This document shows, piece after piece, positions 10,317-21,070 of a stretch of DNA of 64,000 nucleotides; position 1 is the stretch's first letter; the number at the start of each line of letters is the position of its first letter. Made by a program: the position numbers and the translations under genes. The notes under the pieces are model-generated. The model was not told the DNA's origin. It searched no databases and saw nothing but the letters and a program-made list of their open reading frames with translations. Origin of the DNA: Lucinisca nassula (Eukaryota > Mollusca > Bivalvia > Lucinida > Lucinidae); assembly GCA_963580285.1 (NCBI GenBank), contig OY757010.1, positions 69,221,659 to 69,285,658 of the forward strand, given 5' to 3'.

Positions 10317-10520
10317 CCGCATTTACCCTTAATTTTCATACACCTCAAAATTTTACCATACTTGTTCTAAACCTTGAACAAGTACAATTTACTACCTAAT
10401 GTTATGTCTAAAAATAGCTGGGAGAGTGGCAAATGGTGTAGGCCTGTTGAGATGTGGCATCTCATCTGGGCAATACCGTTTGCTCAGACCTATCTGTAGG
10501 AATATTACAATAAATACGGT
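10317..10520. repeat. M4 repeat
   Basis: It matches 6640-6835 and 20273-20470 ('gaacaagtacaatttactacc', core 10434-10484). Possible termini are ACCGCATTTACC at the left and AAATACGGTAGGTAA at the right, a weak inverted pair. Confidence 0.55.
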
Positions 10521-10786
10521 AGGTAATGTCACTCAGTTACATGATTTTAATTTAATCGCATTGATACCTTACTAGAATATTAAATCCTGCAAGAATGACT
10601 TTAAATTCTGAAAGGCGCGTGGCTAACACAGGAACAACATATCTGAATGTGGTTTTCATGAAGCAAGATTACAATAACAAATACCATGGTTTGGTACAAT
10701 AAGCTCATGCTTCAGTGTTTAATTAAGCTTGGTGTGTTATTAACAAACCCTAAAACAGGTTATTGGCAAACAGTGCAGGCCCGACA

Positions 10787-11178
10787 GGCCTCCGTGGTCT
10801 AGTGGGTAAGAGCGCTGACTCTTAACCCTTGTCCTGCTGAAACCGGATATGTCTTATCTTTCATACAATGAAGATCCAGATCAGATGGCTTCTGAATCTA
10901 ATCAGGATCTTCATTGTTTGTCATTCAGTTTATGAATTTGTCGCAATAATTTGCATCAGGTAATCTGATTGGTTGATAATGGGTAGTGGGTGTGGCATAT
11001 TTCAATATTCGGCAGGTCAAGGGTTAATCATTAGGTCTCTCACCGCTGTAGGTTCTGGCTCGGGTCACGTGAGACGCCAAAATCTGCAATGGAAGGTCAG
11101 GTAGTTTTTCTCCGGGTACTCAGGTTTTTGCCAACCTCGATCAGCTCGATATAAGTGAAATACTCTTGAAATGGCTGT
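10787..11178 (+). mobile_element. S2 tRNA-headed SINE split by an M1 MITE
   Basis: The left part (10787-10825) has the A-box-like TGGTCTAGTGGGTAAGAGCG. The right part (11024-11178) resumes at 'tcattaggtctctcaccgc' and runs to 'tcttgaaatggctgtaac'. The intact S2 at 18680-18907 shows the same sequence without a gap. The B box is damaged (GTAGGTTCTGGCTCGG). Confidence 0.85.
10826..11023. mobile_element. M1 MITE inserted in S2
   Basis: TTAA flanks at 10822-10825 and 11024-11027. Ends are CCCTTGTCCTGCTGAA and TTCGGCAGGTCAAGGG. The core hairpin is at ~10868-10922. Removing the element and one TTAA restores the S2 reading seen elsewhere. Confidence 0.9.
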
Positions 11179-11250
11179 AACCCCCCCCCCCCCCCCCCGC
11201 CAAAAACAACAACAACAACAAAAAAAAAAAAAAAAAAAAAAAAAAAACAA
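11179..11250. repeat. C run, (CAA)n, A run
   Basis: A run of ~19 C, then (CAA)n, then a long A run, then (CAA)n again. It may be the degenerate tail of the S2 copy just before it. Confidence 0.8.
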
Positions 11251-11299
11251 CAACAAAAAATCAAGTGTTTGTGAAGCATGTCCCCGGGCATGGTCATTT

Positions 11300-12655
11300 T
11301 TTTCAAAGTTGGTCACAGTTCAAAGTCAAGGTCACAGAGCAAGAGTTTTGGTTTGAGTGGGAAGCCCTTGGCACAAGGAACTTACATGACAAATATGATT
11401 TGTTTGTTTGTTTGATTTGAGGTTTAACGTCCCCGTCAACACTGTAAAGGTCATTTTGGAGACGTTGCTTCCAATTTTGTGGGACTTTTACCCGACATTG
11501 AGATGAAATGACATCTCAAGCCCTGTCGCCCAATGAAACAAATAGGGTTTATTAGCATGGACGGTCCGCCTCGCACCGCGGTTCCTGGACAGTCTTAGAT
11601 CCTCTAAGCGGTTTACCAGTACTAGTGTGCAGGCCAGATTCAGCTCTGCGTGGAAGCATCATGAAGCCCATATATTTCTTCAAGCCTCTATGGGCGGGGC
11701 GGATGACAAATATGAAGGCTCTATCTTAAACGCTTCAAAAGTTATGAACAATAATATTTTTTCTTTAAAGTAGGTCATAGGTCAAGGTCACAGGTAAAAA
11801 AAAATTGCATGAATGTAAAGCTCTTGTCACAAGGAACCTACATGCCAAATATGAAAGCTCTATTTTAAACGAATCAAAAGTTATGAACAATTTTATTTTT
11901 TTTTAAGTAGGTAATGGTAAAAAATATTGCATGAATGTAAAGCTCTTATCACAAAGAACCTACATGCCAAATATGAAGGCCCTATCCCAAACGGTTCGAA
12001 AGTTATGACCAAAATGTTATTTTTTTCCTTTTAAGTAGGTCAAAGGTCAAAATGTTTTGCAGGAATGTAAAGTTCTTGTTACAAGGAACCTACATGCCAA
12101 ATATGAAGGCTGTATCTCAAACGGTTCAAAAGTTATGACTAATGTTAACTTTTTCTTTTATGTAAGTCAAAAGTCAAGGTCACAGGTCACAATTTTTGTG
12201 TGAATGTAAAGCCCTTGTCACAAGGAACCTGCATGCCAAATATGAAGGCTGTATCTCAAATGGTTCAGAAGTTATGACCAAAATGGTTTTTTTTATTTTA
12301 AGTAGGTCAAAGGTCAAGGTCACACGTCAAAAGTTTTTGCATGAATGTAAAGCTTTTATCACAAGGAACATACATGCCAAATATGAAGGCTGTATCTCAA
12401 GCATATCAAAAGTTATGACCAATGTTATTTTTTTCTTTCAAGTAGGTCAAAGGTCAAGGTCACAGATCAACTTTTTTGCATGAATGTGAAGCTCTTGTCA
12501 CAAGGAACCTTCATGCAAAATATGAATACTCTACCTCCAACGGTTCAAAAGTTTTGACCAGCGTTAAATTTGTCCATGTACAAACAAACAAACAAACAAA
12601 CAAACAGACAGGGCAAAAACAATATGTGCCCACTATCGCTACCGGGGACATAAAA
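11300..12655. repeat. Tandem array, ~139 bp unit, with (CAAA)n tail; split by R1
   Basis: The anchor 'aaggaacctacatgcc' recurs at ~11831, 11953, 12083, 12222, 12363 and 12502 (spacings 122-141). Units also carry 'aggtcaaggtcacaggtca' and 'caaaagttatgac'. The array ends in (CAAA)n at 12584-12606 and 'gacagggcaaaaacaatatg'. It is related to the arrays at 31575-32785 and 48020-48345. Confidence 0.85.
11399..11702 (-). mobile_element. R1 element, full length, with 13 bp TSD
   Basis: ATGACAAATATGA is present at both 11386-11398 and 11703-11715, the array text on each side. This fixes the element at 304 bp, from tail (TTTGTTTGTTTG) to head (ATGGGCGGGGCGG). A perfect TSD plus a repeat tail is the mark of LINE-driven retrotransposition. 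Confidence 0.93.
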
Positions 12656-13157
12656 AACAGTGCAGGCCCAGATGATTTTGTTTGAATTGAGGTTTTACGT
12701 ACCCGTCAACACAATTTAGGTAATTCTGGAGACAATGCTGGACTTTTAACTAACACTGCATGAGATGAAATGACATCTTAAGACCTGCCACCCAAACAAA
12801 CCAAAAAGCTTAGGGTTTATATGTAGGGACGGTCCGACTCATACCACTTTGCCTGGGCAGGCTTAGACCCTCTAAGCGGTTTACCAGTACTAATGTGTGG
12901 TCCGTTTCAGTTCTGTGTGGAAGCAACATGCAGCACAATCTATTTCTCCAAGCCCCGATGGGCCCAGATGAAATGCTGAAGAATATGGTGTCTGATCAGG
13001 ACCTTCACTGTTTGCAAATTAAAAGTTCATCCATTTTCCTGACATCACTCTATATCGTTGTCTGCGCATGTCATATTCTTGTATTTGAAAAATGCCACCT
13101 AGCGGAAGATAATGCGCTCTATATACAAGGGGAAGATTCCATTCAGTTCAAAATGGG
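12653..13157 (-). mobile_element. M2 MITE split by R1
   Basis: The left part begins 'acagtgcaggcccagatga', one arm of the core. The right part continues the core (TGTCTGATCAGGACCTTCAC) and ends 'ggggaagattccattcagttcaaaatggg'. The outer left end is lost against the preceding array. A 121-codon open frame across 12895-13260 is made of R1 plus M2 text and is not a gene. Confidence 0.75.
12676..12960 (-). mobile_element. R1 element with 11 bp TSD, inside M2 core
   Basis: GGCCCAGATGA is repeated exactly at 12665-12675 and 12961-12971, inside the palindromic core of the host M2. The R1 copy is diverged ('ttgaattgaggttttacgtacc'), so it is fairly old. Confidence 0.88.
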
Positions 13158-13159
13158 TT

Positions 13160-13420
13160 ACATCCAGTGCCAAGTAAATGTCAAGAGCAGACAACATTCT
13201 AGAAACAGAAGCCCGCTCTGCCTTTATCTGCTGCAAGACATCAGGCCTTATCCCCAGTGAAGCAAGATACATGTCATCTTTGTCTCACCCAACTACCCCC
13301 TCAGAATTTCCATATTTCAGTTTTTGGGTATTTTAAGAAATTGTTCATTATAAATTCTGTGTTGAATTACTCATGTGAATTATTATTCATTTAGGACTTA
13401 CTGGGATCAGACAAAATAAT
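13160..13420. other. No feature seen
   Basis: Short spacer between two MITEs, AT-rich, nothing recognised. Confidence 0.5.
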
Positions 13421-13425
13421 TTTAA

Positions 13426-13915
13426 CCCTTATCCTGCTGCATAAATTAATTAAGCCACTCCCATTGCTGATTATCAACCAATCAAATTACATTATATAAT
13501 ATTTTCATTCAATTCATAAGCTGCATGACAGTGTAGATCCTGATCAGATGGCTTCTCCAGAAGCCATGTGATCTGGATCTATACACTGTTCGCAATCTCA
13601 GGGGCTTGAAGAAATTGATGGACTGCATGATGCTTCCATGCAGAGCTGAAACAGACCGCACACGAGTGCTGGTAAACCCCTTAGATGATCTAAGCCTGCC
13701 CAGGCCATCCAATGCTTGAAAACCCTTTTTTGTTTCATTGGGCGACAGGGCTTGAGATGTCATTTCATCTCAATATCGGGTAAAAGTCCCACAAAATGGG
13801 AAGCAACATCTCAAAATGACCTACATAGTGTTGATGGGGACGTTAAACGTCAAATCAAACAAACAAACTAAACTGTTTGCAAAGGTAGCGGTTGTCGTTA
13901 ACAGCAGGATTATAG
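13426..13915 (-). mobile_element. M1 MITE split by R1
   Basis: TTAA at 13422-13425 precedes CCCTTATCCTGCTGC. The core is at ~13533-13590. After the R1 insertion the M1 resumes with 'gtttgcaaaggtagcggttg' and ends near CAGCAGGATTATAG, where the terminal GGG and TTAA are degraded. Confidence 0.8.
13596..13871 (+). mobile_element. R1 element with TSD, inside M1
   Basis: ACTGTTCGCAA (13585-13595) and ACTGTTTGCAA (13872-13882) flank it, an 11 bp TSD with one mismatch. The element ends CGTCAAATCAAACAAACAAA. The middle carries a rearranged segment near 13695-13715. Confidence 0.85.
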
Positions 13916-13934
13916 CCCGTTTGGTTTAACATTG

Positions 13935-13979
13935 TTTGTTTGTTTGTTTGATTTGAGGTTTAACGTCCCCGTCAACACT
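13935..13979 (-). mobile_element. 45 bp R1 tail-only insertion with 12 bp TSD
   Basis: GGTTTAACATTG occurs at 13923-13934 and again at 13980-13991. Between them are only (TTTG)n and the first ~30 bp of R1 3' text (ATTTGAGGTTTAACGTCCCC...). This is an extremely 5'-truncated copy, expected if target-primed reverse transcription aborts early. Confidence 0.88.
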
Positions 13980-13994
13980 GGTTTAACATTGACT

Positions 13995-15336
13995 TATGTA
14001 GGAAAAATCTTCTCCTCTTAAATCAAAAGGCCCAGGTATTTGATATTTTGTTTGTAGCTTCATCTAGTCTACCTCTACTAAGATTGTTCCAATTATAGCC
14101 CTGGGGCCAAAAATGCCCCCGCTCAGGGGCCCTTTGGTTTTACATTGATTTATATAGGGAAAACCTTTAAAAATCTTCTTGTCTGAAACCAGAAGGCTCA
14201 GGTGCTTGATATTTGTCATGAAGCTTCTTTATGTGGACCTCTATCAAGATTGTTCAAATTATAGCCTTGGGGCCAAAAATGACCCCGCCCCGGGCCCCTT
14301 TGGTTTTATATCGACTTACATAGGAAAAATCTTAAAATAATCCTCTCTTCTGAAACCACAAGGCCCAGGTTTTGATATTTGGTGTGTAGCTTCATCAATT
14401 GCTTCTCTACCAAGATTGTCCAAATTATAGCCCTTGCGCCAAAAAATGCCCCCGCCCCGACTAATATTGGAAAAATCTTTAAATTTTTTGTCTGAAACCT
14501 CAAGGCCCATGCTCTTTGATATTTGGTGTGCAGCTTCATCTAGTGGAGCTCTATCAAGACTGTTCAAATTATAACCCTGGGGCCAAAAATGCCCCCACCC
14601 TAGGGCGCTTTGGTGTTACATTGACTTATTTAAGAAAAATCTTAAAAATATTCTCCTCTGAAACCGCAAGGCCCAGATCTTGGATATTTGGTGTGTAGCT
14701 TCAGCTAGAGGACCTGTACCAAGATTGTTCAAATTATAGCTCTGGGGCCAAAAAAGCCCCCGCCCTGGGGCGCTTGGTTTTATTTTGACTTATATAGGGA
14801 AAACCTTTAAACATCTTCTTGTCTGAAATCAGAAGGCTCAGAGTCACTCACTGTTTGATATTTGGTATGAAGCTTCATCTTTTGAACTTCTATCCAGATT
14901 GTTAAAATTAAAGCCATGGGGCCATAAATGTTCCCGCCCTGGGGCCCTTTGGGCTTACATTGACTTATATAGGGAAATCCTTTAAAAATCTTCCTGTCTG
15001 AAACCAGAAGGCTCAGGTGTTTGATATTTAGTATGAAGATTTGTCTAGTGGACCTAGACCAAGATTGTTCAAAGTATAGCCCTGGGGCCAAAAATGGCCC
15101 TGATCCGGGGCCCAGAGGTTTTATATAGACATATATAAGGAAAACCTTTAAAATCTTCTTGTTTGGAACCAGAAGGCTCTGGTCTTTGATATTTGGTATG
15201 AAGCTTCACCTTTTAGACCTCACTCAAGATTATGCAAATTATAGCCCTGGGGCCAATAATGGCCCTCATTGGGGCCCACTGGTTATACTATGGATCAGGT
15301 GAGCGATCCAGGGCCATCATGACCCTCTTGTTAATT
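13995..15336 (-). mobile_element. Array-carrying element, ~165 bp units, with right-end hairpin
   Basis: The anchor 'attgttcaaattatagcc' recurs around 14251, 14417, 14561, 14726, 14900, 15066 and 15231. Units carry 'gggccaaaaatgcccccgccc'. The block ends at 15291-15336 with 'aggtgagcgatccagggcc' and the palindrome GGGCCATCATGACCCTCTTG, the right end found also at 27199, 31531, 48583 and 49310. Confidence 0.8.
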
Positions 15337-15474
15337 TACACTGTTTGTTCAGGCCTATCTGTCCAAAAAACATGATAAATACAGTAGCTACAGGTAGGTA
15401 CTGTCACTCAGTTACCTTGATAAATTTAATTTAATCTTCTTCGATACCTTACTAGGATGTTATATCATGCAAGA

Positions 15475-16733
15475 GTGATTTACTTTTGAATGGCGTGTGC
15501 CTCACACACCCCCACTTATCAAGTTGATATAAGATCACAATATCTAATACTATGGTTACCTACACGCTGATGCTACAGTGTTCAATGAAGCTTGGTGCTC
15601 GGTATAAACACATAAAGTGCAAAAAAAACTTAAGCAGACAACATTCTAGTTTTTTTTCTAAGAAAATGGAAGCAATTTTAAGCCAGGTATCTGACACATA
15701 CTCCCTTGACATACAATTTTTAAGGCAAAGTCAAGCCTAATTTTCTCTGAAAAAAAAAAAAAAAAACATAAAAAATGAAAATGCTGTGTGCTAGTGGTGA
15801 TTGGCACTTTATGGGTTTATACAATATCCTGGGTAGAAATTCCATTTTCGGAAAAAATAAATTAAATAGTTCACAAACTGATGCTTTGATGCTTAATGAA
15901 GCTTATTTGAGGTTTACTTTTGAATGGCGTGTGTCTTACACGCCCAGCACAATATATTTGATAACTTATCAAGTTTGTGGTTTCAATGATATAAGATCAC
16001 AATAGCTAATACCATGGTTACCTACAAGCTGCTGCTACAGTGTTTAATTAAGCTTCAAATGCCATATTAACCCATAAAGTGACAAGGAAAACTAACAGCA
16101 GACAACATTCCAAGTTTTATTTTTTTTTGAAGAAAATGGAAGCAATTTTTAAATCAATCCCAATTTTCTCTAAAAAAAAAAAAAAAAATGAAAATGCTGT
16201 GGCTGTGTGCTAGTTGAGATGGGCACTTCATGCGATTCCTGCCGGTCGGTGGAAATTCCATTTTTTGACAAATAAATTAGTTTACAAACTGATGCTTTGA
16301 TGCTTAATGAAGCTTATTTGAGGTTTACTTTTGAATGGCGTGTGTCTTACACGCCCCGAACAATATATTTGATAACTTATCAAGTTTGTGGTTTCAATGA
16401 TATAAGATCACAATAGCTAATACCATGGTTACCTACAAGCTGATGCTACACTGTTTAATTAAGCTTCAAATACCATAGTAACCCATAAAGTGCCAAGGAA
16501 AATTTAAGAGCAGACAACATTCTAGTTTTCATTTTTTTGAAGAAAATGGAAGCAATTTTTAAATCAATCCCAATTTTCTCTGAAAAAAAAAAGAAGAAAA
16601 CGATGTGGCTGTGTGCTAGTGGAGATGGGCACTTCATGCGATTCCTGGGTCGGTGGAAATTCCATTTTTTGACAAATAAATTAGTTTACAAACTGATGCT
16701 TTGATGCTTAATGAAGCTTATTTAGGGTTTGAA
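15475..16733. repeat. Tandem repeat, 411 bp unit, two close copies plus a diverged one
   Basis: 'ggtttacttttgaatggcg' starts at 15911 and 16322, exactly 411 bp apart, and the second unit runs to 16733. 15475-15910 is a more diverged earlier unit. Each has an A run, 'aagaaaatggaagcaattttt' and 'accatggttacctacaag'. Similar text occurs once at 10590-10740. Confidence 0.85.
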
Positions 16734-16734
16734 T

Positions 16735-17084
16735 GAGACCCTGACCAGACCATATAAGGCCAAACAATAAAAGAAATAGTGTGTTTCCCTTTTGACGGCC
16801 AAATTTACGTGAAGTTGGAAGTATTTTTTTTTTAATTTCAGACAGAGACAATAATAACTAGAGAAAGCGACCAGTGGGTCACATATACCCCCGGCCAGTG
16901 CCACCCTCTGATATATCTTTCAAGCTTGTATGTAACATGAATGAAGAAGTCAAGAAGCTATAAGAACCTATAATGTGCTTATAAAATCTAAACCAAACAT
17001 AATTTTTCTAAATGGACCAAGGGAGTGAGAGCATCAAAGTTACTGAAGGGGTAGGGGCATCAATGTTACTGAAGCAGAAGGGTG
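16735..17084. other. No gene; edge of a related array
   Basis: Divergent text. 'aagaacctataatgtgcttataaaatctaaacc' near 16967 resembles the units that follow from 17085. Confidence 0.45.
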
Positions 17085-17495
17085 GGGTATGCATCAATGA
17101 AATCTTTGAACTGGTATGCAACATTGATGCAAGTATCAATTGAATTTGTCTTAGAGTTTAGAACATTAAGTAACAGGCATCTATAAACTTTGTCATAAAA
17201 TTTTAACCAAATGTAAACTTTCTAAGTCCATGACCCTGAGGTCTAGGTCACTGTGGGTGGGGAAGCGACATGCATCTCAAAATCTTTGGACTGGTATGCA
17301 ACATTGATACAAGTATCAACTGAATTTGTCTTAGAGTTTAGAACATACATGCATCTATAAACTTTGCCACAACACTTTAACCAAACGTAAAATTTCTAAG
17401 TCTGTGACCTTGACCTCAAGGTCATTGTGGGGGTGGGGCATGCATCAATGAAATCTTTAGACCAGTATGTTACTTCAGTGTAAGTATCAACTCAA
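17085..17495. repeat. Tandem array, ~180 bp units
   Basis: 'gcatcaatgaaatctttg', 'ctggtatgcaacattgat' and 'aatttgtcttagagtttagaac' recur about every 180 bp, with about 2.3 units. The array is cut by the insertion at 17510. Confidence 0.75.
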
Positions 17496-17509
17496 TCTAG
17501 CAAAGGGTT

Positions 17510-17981
17510 GTTGTTGTTGTTGTTTCCAGTTTCCCCGTGTCGCGGGTCTTCAGCTGGTGGGGTCCCAGGGAACTAATCCATTCTGGCACTACACCTTAGC
17601 CGTTCGGTGCTACCCCCATTCCACGTTGCCGGTGAATGGGGAGACCACCGCTCGGCTCCAGCCCCGTCCGTCCGTGTCTATCGTAAGTCCGCTGCAGTCG
17701 GTCCATTTTGTCTTCTACTCGACGTTATAATTTTTTGCTTGTCAATATGCCGAACCGTGTCAAAGCAGGAAAGGGTCAATTTTGATATTGGTATTTTTGT
17801 TTTTTATTTTTTTTTATTTGATTTTTGTATATTTATGTAACGTATGTACATTTTTACATTGTTTGGTCTGTTTCCCCATCTTGTTGAGTGGTCTATTTTT
17901 TAAGTATATATGCGGGCGGATGTGCTTACCCCGCCACGGACCTGTTTTGTTTGTTTTTCTTGTGCCTTAAAGGTGGCGTTG
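17510..17981 (-). mobile_element. 472 bp insertion with perfect 14 bp TSD, unclassified
   Basis: TCTAGCAAAGGGTT is present exactly at 17496-17509 and 17982-17995. On the plus strand the insert starts with (GTT)n, so on the minus strand it ends in a (CAA)n tail. That fits a retroposed LINE 3' end or a SINE. The half next to the tail is GC-rich (17530-17700); the other half is T-rich. Two open frames of 60-87 codons show no recognisable domain. Confidence 0.82.
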
Positions 17982-18105
17982 TCTAGCAAAGGGTTCAGAA
18001 CGTACAAATTTTATAATGTATTTTGCTTAATCATGTAATAACTTTTATGTTTATGGAACTACTTAAATGAAACTTAATATATATTTCTAACTTTAGGACC
18101 CTGTC

Positions 18106-18406
18106 CATCGGGGCTTGAAGATATAGATGGGCTGCATGATGCTTCCATGCAGAGCTGAAACCGATCGCACAAGAGTACCGGTAAACTGCTTAGAGGGTCT
18201 AAGCCTGCCCTGGAAAAGGGGTGGGAGTCAGACCGTCCATGCTTATAAAGTTATAAACCCCATTGGTTTGATTGGGAGGCAGGGCTAAAGATGTCATTTC
18301 ATCTCAATGTCGGGTAAAAGTCCCACAAAATTGGAAGCTATGTCTCCAAAATGACCTTTACAGTGTTGTCAAGGACGTTAAACCTCAAATCAAACAAACG
18401 AACAAA
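18106..18406 (+). mobile_element. R1 element, near full length
   Basis: It runs from CTGTCCATCGGGGCTTGAAG to ACGTTAAACCTCAAATCAAA plus tail, with a TTATAAAG duplication near 18241-18255. No convincing TSD. Confidence 0.82.
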
Positions 18407-18622
18407 ACTATACTACCTTTGTCTAAGGAAGGTGTACTGGTAGTAGCAGGATAGTGACCAAGGGCCCATAAATCTTGGAATTCCGTCCCAATGGTAGGTT
18501 TTCATATTTTGCCGTTCACAAAAATTTTCATGAAAGATTTCTCTGTGATTCTGTGACTGCAAAATTAAAATTCATTTTATTTTATATTGTGACTTTTACA
18601 TTTGTGGTCCAACTTCAATTAA

Positions 18623-19064
18623 CCCTTCTTCTAAGCCCGGATATACCTTATCTTTGAAACAATGTAGATCCAGATCAAACGGGCCTCCGTGGCCTAGTGG
18701 ATAAGAGCGCTGACTCTTAGACATTAGGTCTCTCACCGCCGTAGGTTCGAGCCTCGCTCGGGCCACGTGTGAGACGCCAAGTTCTGCAACGGAAGGTCAG
18801 GTGGTTTTTCTCCGGGTACTCCGGTTTTCGCCCACCTCTGATTAACGATCGGCTCGATATGAGTGAAATAATCTTGAAAGGGCCGTAAAACCAAAACCAA
18901 AAAAAAAGATCCAGATCAGATGGCTTCTTCAGAAGCCATCTGATCAAGATCTACATTGTTTGTCATTCGGATTGTGAATTTGTTGCAATAATTTGAATCA
19001 AGTAAACTGATTGGTTGATAATCAGTAGTGGGTGTGGCATATTAAAATTTCAGAAGGTCAAGGG
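18623..19064. mobile_element. M1 MITE split by an S2 SINE
   Basis: TTAA flanks at 18619-18622 and 19065-19068. The ends are CCCTTCTTCTAAGCC and TTTCAGAAGGTCAAGGG. The insertion lies in the left arm of the core palindrome, and M1 continues with 'gatggcttcttcagaagccatc'. Confidence 0.88.
18680..18907 (+). mobile_element. S2 tRNA-headed SINE, complete, with 13 bp TSD
   Basis: GATCCAGATCAAA (18667-18679) and GATCCAGATCAGA (18908-18920) flank it. The head has TGGCCTAGTGGATAAGAGCG (A-box-like) and GGTTCGAGCCTCGCTCGG (B box). The 3' end is AAAGGGCCGTAAAACCAAAA plus an A-rich tail. Best reference copy of S2 in the window (228 bp). Confidence 0.93.
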
Positions 19065-19110
19065 TTAAACTTGGTCTCTAATGTAAGCAAGGTGCAGTCG
19101 TATAACAGTG

Positions 19111-19226
19111 ACCAAATTTATGGCCCTTGGTGGGTTTTCAAATTTTATAACCAAATGTATGCCCCTTGATGGGTTTTCAAATTTTATAACCAAATTTATG
19201 CCCCTTGATGGGTTTCCAAATTTTAT
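19111..19226. repeat. 39 bp tandem repeat, 3 copies
   Basis: ACCAAATTTATGGCCCTTGG and variants start at 19111, 19150 and 19189, each followed by 'gggttttcaaattttata'. Confidence 0.85.
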
Positions 19227-19678
19227 AATGTATTTGCTTAATAACTATTATGTTTGTGGTCCTACTTCAATGAAACTTATTATACTACACTTAGTCTCTA
19301 AGTGGTAGAAGAATAGTGACCAAGGGCCCATTAACTCTTGGGAGTTATGTCCCATGGTAACCTGAGGTTTTCTATTTTTGCCATTCGCGAAAATTTTCAT
19401 GACAGATTTCTCAGGAACTATGAAACGTTTGAAAAAGCATGAACAATGACTGGATGTGCCATATATCATGGTATACAGTGATGTTTTCAAGCAAGCATGA
19501 ATTCGGAATATTTCAACACTATGGGATTTTCTCATTAATGGTGCTGCAGTGGGGCTATAGACAGCACTAGTTTTAACTCCTGGAATTTTCTTTTCTGCTG
19601 GATAGAGCGAACAAATTGAGATCTTGTTTTTTATAACTTCTGCATGTGTTCCCGAAATGTAATCTAAGGTCTTTCCGA

Positions 19679-19971
19679 GGCACACGCCCATCAGGGCTTG
19701 GAGAAATAGATTGGTCTGCATGACGCTTCCATGCAGAGCTGAGCCCGACTGCACATGGGTACTGACAACCTGCTTAGGTCTTAGCCTGTCCATGTAAAGT
19801 GGTGTTGGTCGGACCATCACTGCATATAAACCCTATTGGTTTGTTTGGATGGTAGGGCTTGAGATGGCATTCCATCTCAATGTCGGGTAAAAGACCCACA
19901 AAATTGGAAGCAACATCTCCAAAATGACCTAAATAGTGTTGACGGGGATGTAAACCCTCAATCCAAACAAA
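19679..19971 (+). mobile_element. R1 element with 13 bp TSD
   Basis: AAGGTCTTTCCGA (19666-19678) and AAGGTCCTTCCGA (19972-19984) flank it. The R1 is diverged (GGAGAAATAGATTGGTCTGC) and has lost part of the middle. A 190-codon minus-strand open frame (19248-19820) crosses R1 and non-repeat sequence and shows no domain. Confidence 0.88.
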
Positions 19972-20024
19972 AAGGTCCTTCCGAAAAATTTAGGTCTGCC
20001 ATAATGATCCTAAGTATTCGGACT

Positions 20025-20215
20025 AACAGGCCTAGGCAAACAGTGCAGACCCAGATCAGACTCCTGAAGGATGGGCAGTCTGATCAGGGTCTACACTAAC
20101 TGCTATTCTGTTTGCACCTTTTGGACTCCTAACGAATTTGTTAAAATTTTAGGAGAATTACAGTAAATCCTGTAAGTGTCTTTTTACAGTACTCTTATAG
20201 CAAAGTACTTGCTCC
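20025..20215 (+). repeat. M5 repeat with palindromic core
   Basis: The core at 20036-20104 is followed by 'ttttggactcctaacgaatttgttaaaattttaggagaattacag'-type text, the same order as at 43046-43260. GGACTCCT and AGGAGAATTACAG are the family marks. Ends not resolved. Confidence 0.6.
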
Positions 20216-20272
20216 TTGGGATAGGGGAGACAATAATTTAATTTTGAAGAGTTGCCACACATGATGTTGCAT

Positions 20273-20470
20273 CTTACCCTATGTTTTCGGACACCTCAAC
20301 TCCTTACCATAGTGTTCTAAAATCTGAAAAAAATATATTATTCTACCAGATATTTAGTCTTATTATAGCTGGACAGCAAACAGTGTAGACCCTGATGAGT
20401 CGCCGCATTATGCGACATCTCATTTGGGCCTACACTGTTTGCTTAGACCTGTCTGGAAAATAGAGTAGTC
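20273..20470. repeat. M4 repeat
   Basis: 'acacctcaactccttaccatagtgttctaaaatctg' and the core hairpin at 20380-20443 match the other M4 copies. Confidence 0.6.
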
Positions 20471-20474
20471 ACCA

Positions 20475-20842
20475 CAAGACAATAAGACCTGGTTGCACAG
20501 GTGCACTGGAATAGTTTCTGTAAAACTAAACAGACCTTTTTCTCATGATTACATGTATGCTTCAAAAATCATGATTTTTAAAAATGATAAATTTAACGCA
20601 TGTCAAAAGTAACGACAGCTGCAGGGTGTTATGGAACACCTTTCAAAGTGATCTTTAAGTAAGAAAAGAAAAAAGAATAAACTGTTGCTCTGTCAAACAC
20701 ATTTGTATGCAAATTAGTTGTTATCATTACTCAATAAAATTCTAAAAATTTAAACTGTGGAAAATCATCAGTTTTGAGGGGAAGTAACTGTGATATATAA
20801 CCCTAAATATTGGACCAGCTGGAAGATAGGGTTCAGAAGTAT
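20475..20842. other. No feature seen
   Basis: AT-rich, no coding pattern, no repeat recognised. Confidence 0.5.
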
Positions 20843-20850
20843 GTTATTAA

Positions 20851-21070
20851 CCCTTTTTGTACCAAATGGAATCTTCCTCCTTATATATAGCAGGAGTCCA
20901 TTTCAAAATTTAGGGGTGTCAGGTTGTGTTTTCTTTAAAATTGATTTGGAAAATGGCTGAACATTTTGCAAACAGTGCAGGCCCTGATCAGACGCCGCAT
21001 TCTGCATGTCTGATCTGGGCCTGCACTGTTTGCCAGGGTACCCATTTTGGTGTTTCTGGTAAAAAATGGG
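20851..21070 (+). mobile_element. M2 MITE, complete reference copy
   Basis: TTAA flanks at 20847-20850 and 21071-21074. It begins CCCTTTTTGTACCAAATGG and ends GGTAAAAAATGGG. The internal palindrome spans 20967-21035. 220 bp. Confidence 0.9.

Larger units (their letters stand above)
17996..19430. repeat. Degenerate array hosting R1, M1, S2 and a 39 bp repeat
   Basis: 'aattttataatgtattttgcttaa' (18005 and ~19213), 'tagtgaccaagggcccat' (18455 and 19314) and 'aaaattttcatgaaagatttctc' (18521 and ~19389) recur at a distance. An older repeated block has been split by later insertions. Confidence 0.65.

Noticed and set aside
12895..13260. Open frame of 121 codons, plus strand
   Set aside because: Its first part is reversed R1 text and the rest is M2 text. 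No domain seen, and the frame spans an insertion junction.
19248..19820. Open frame of 190 codons, minus strand, the longest in the window
   Set aside because: It runs from R1 through old repeat text. There is no recognisable motif and the composition is not protein-like. Chance read-through.
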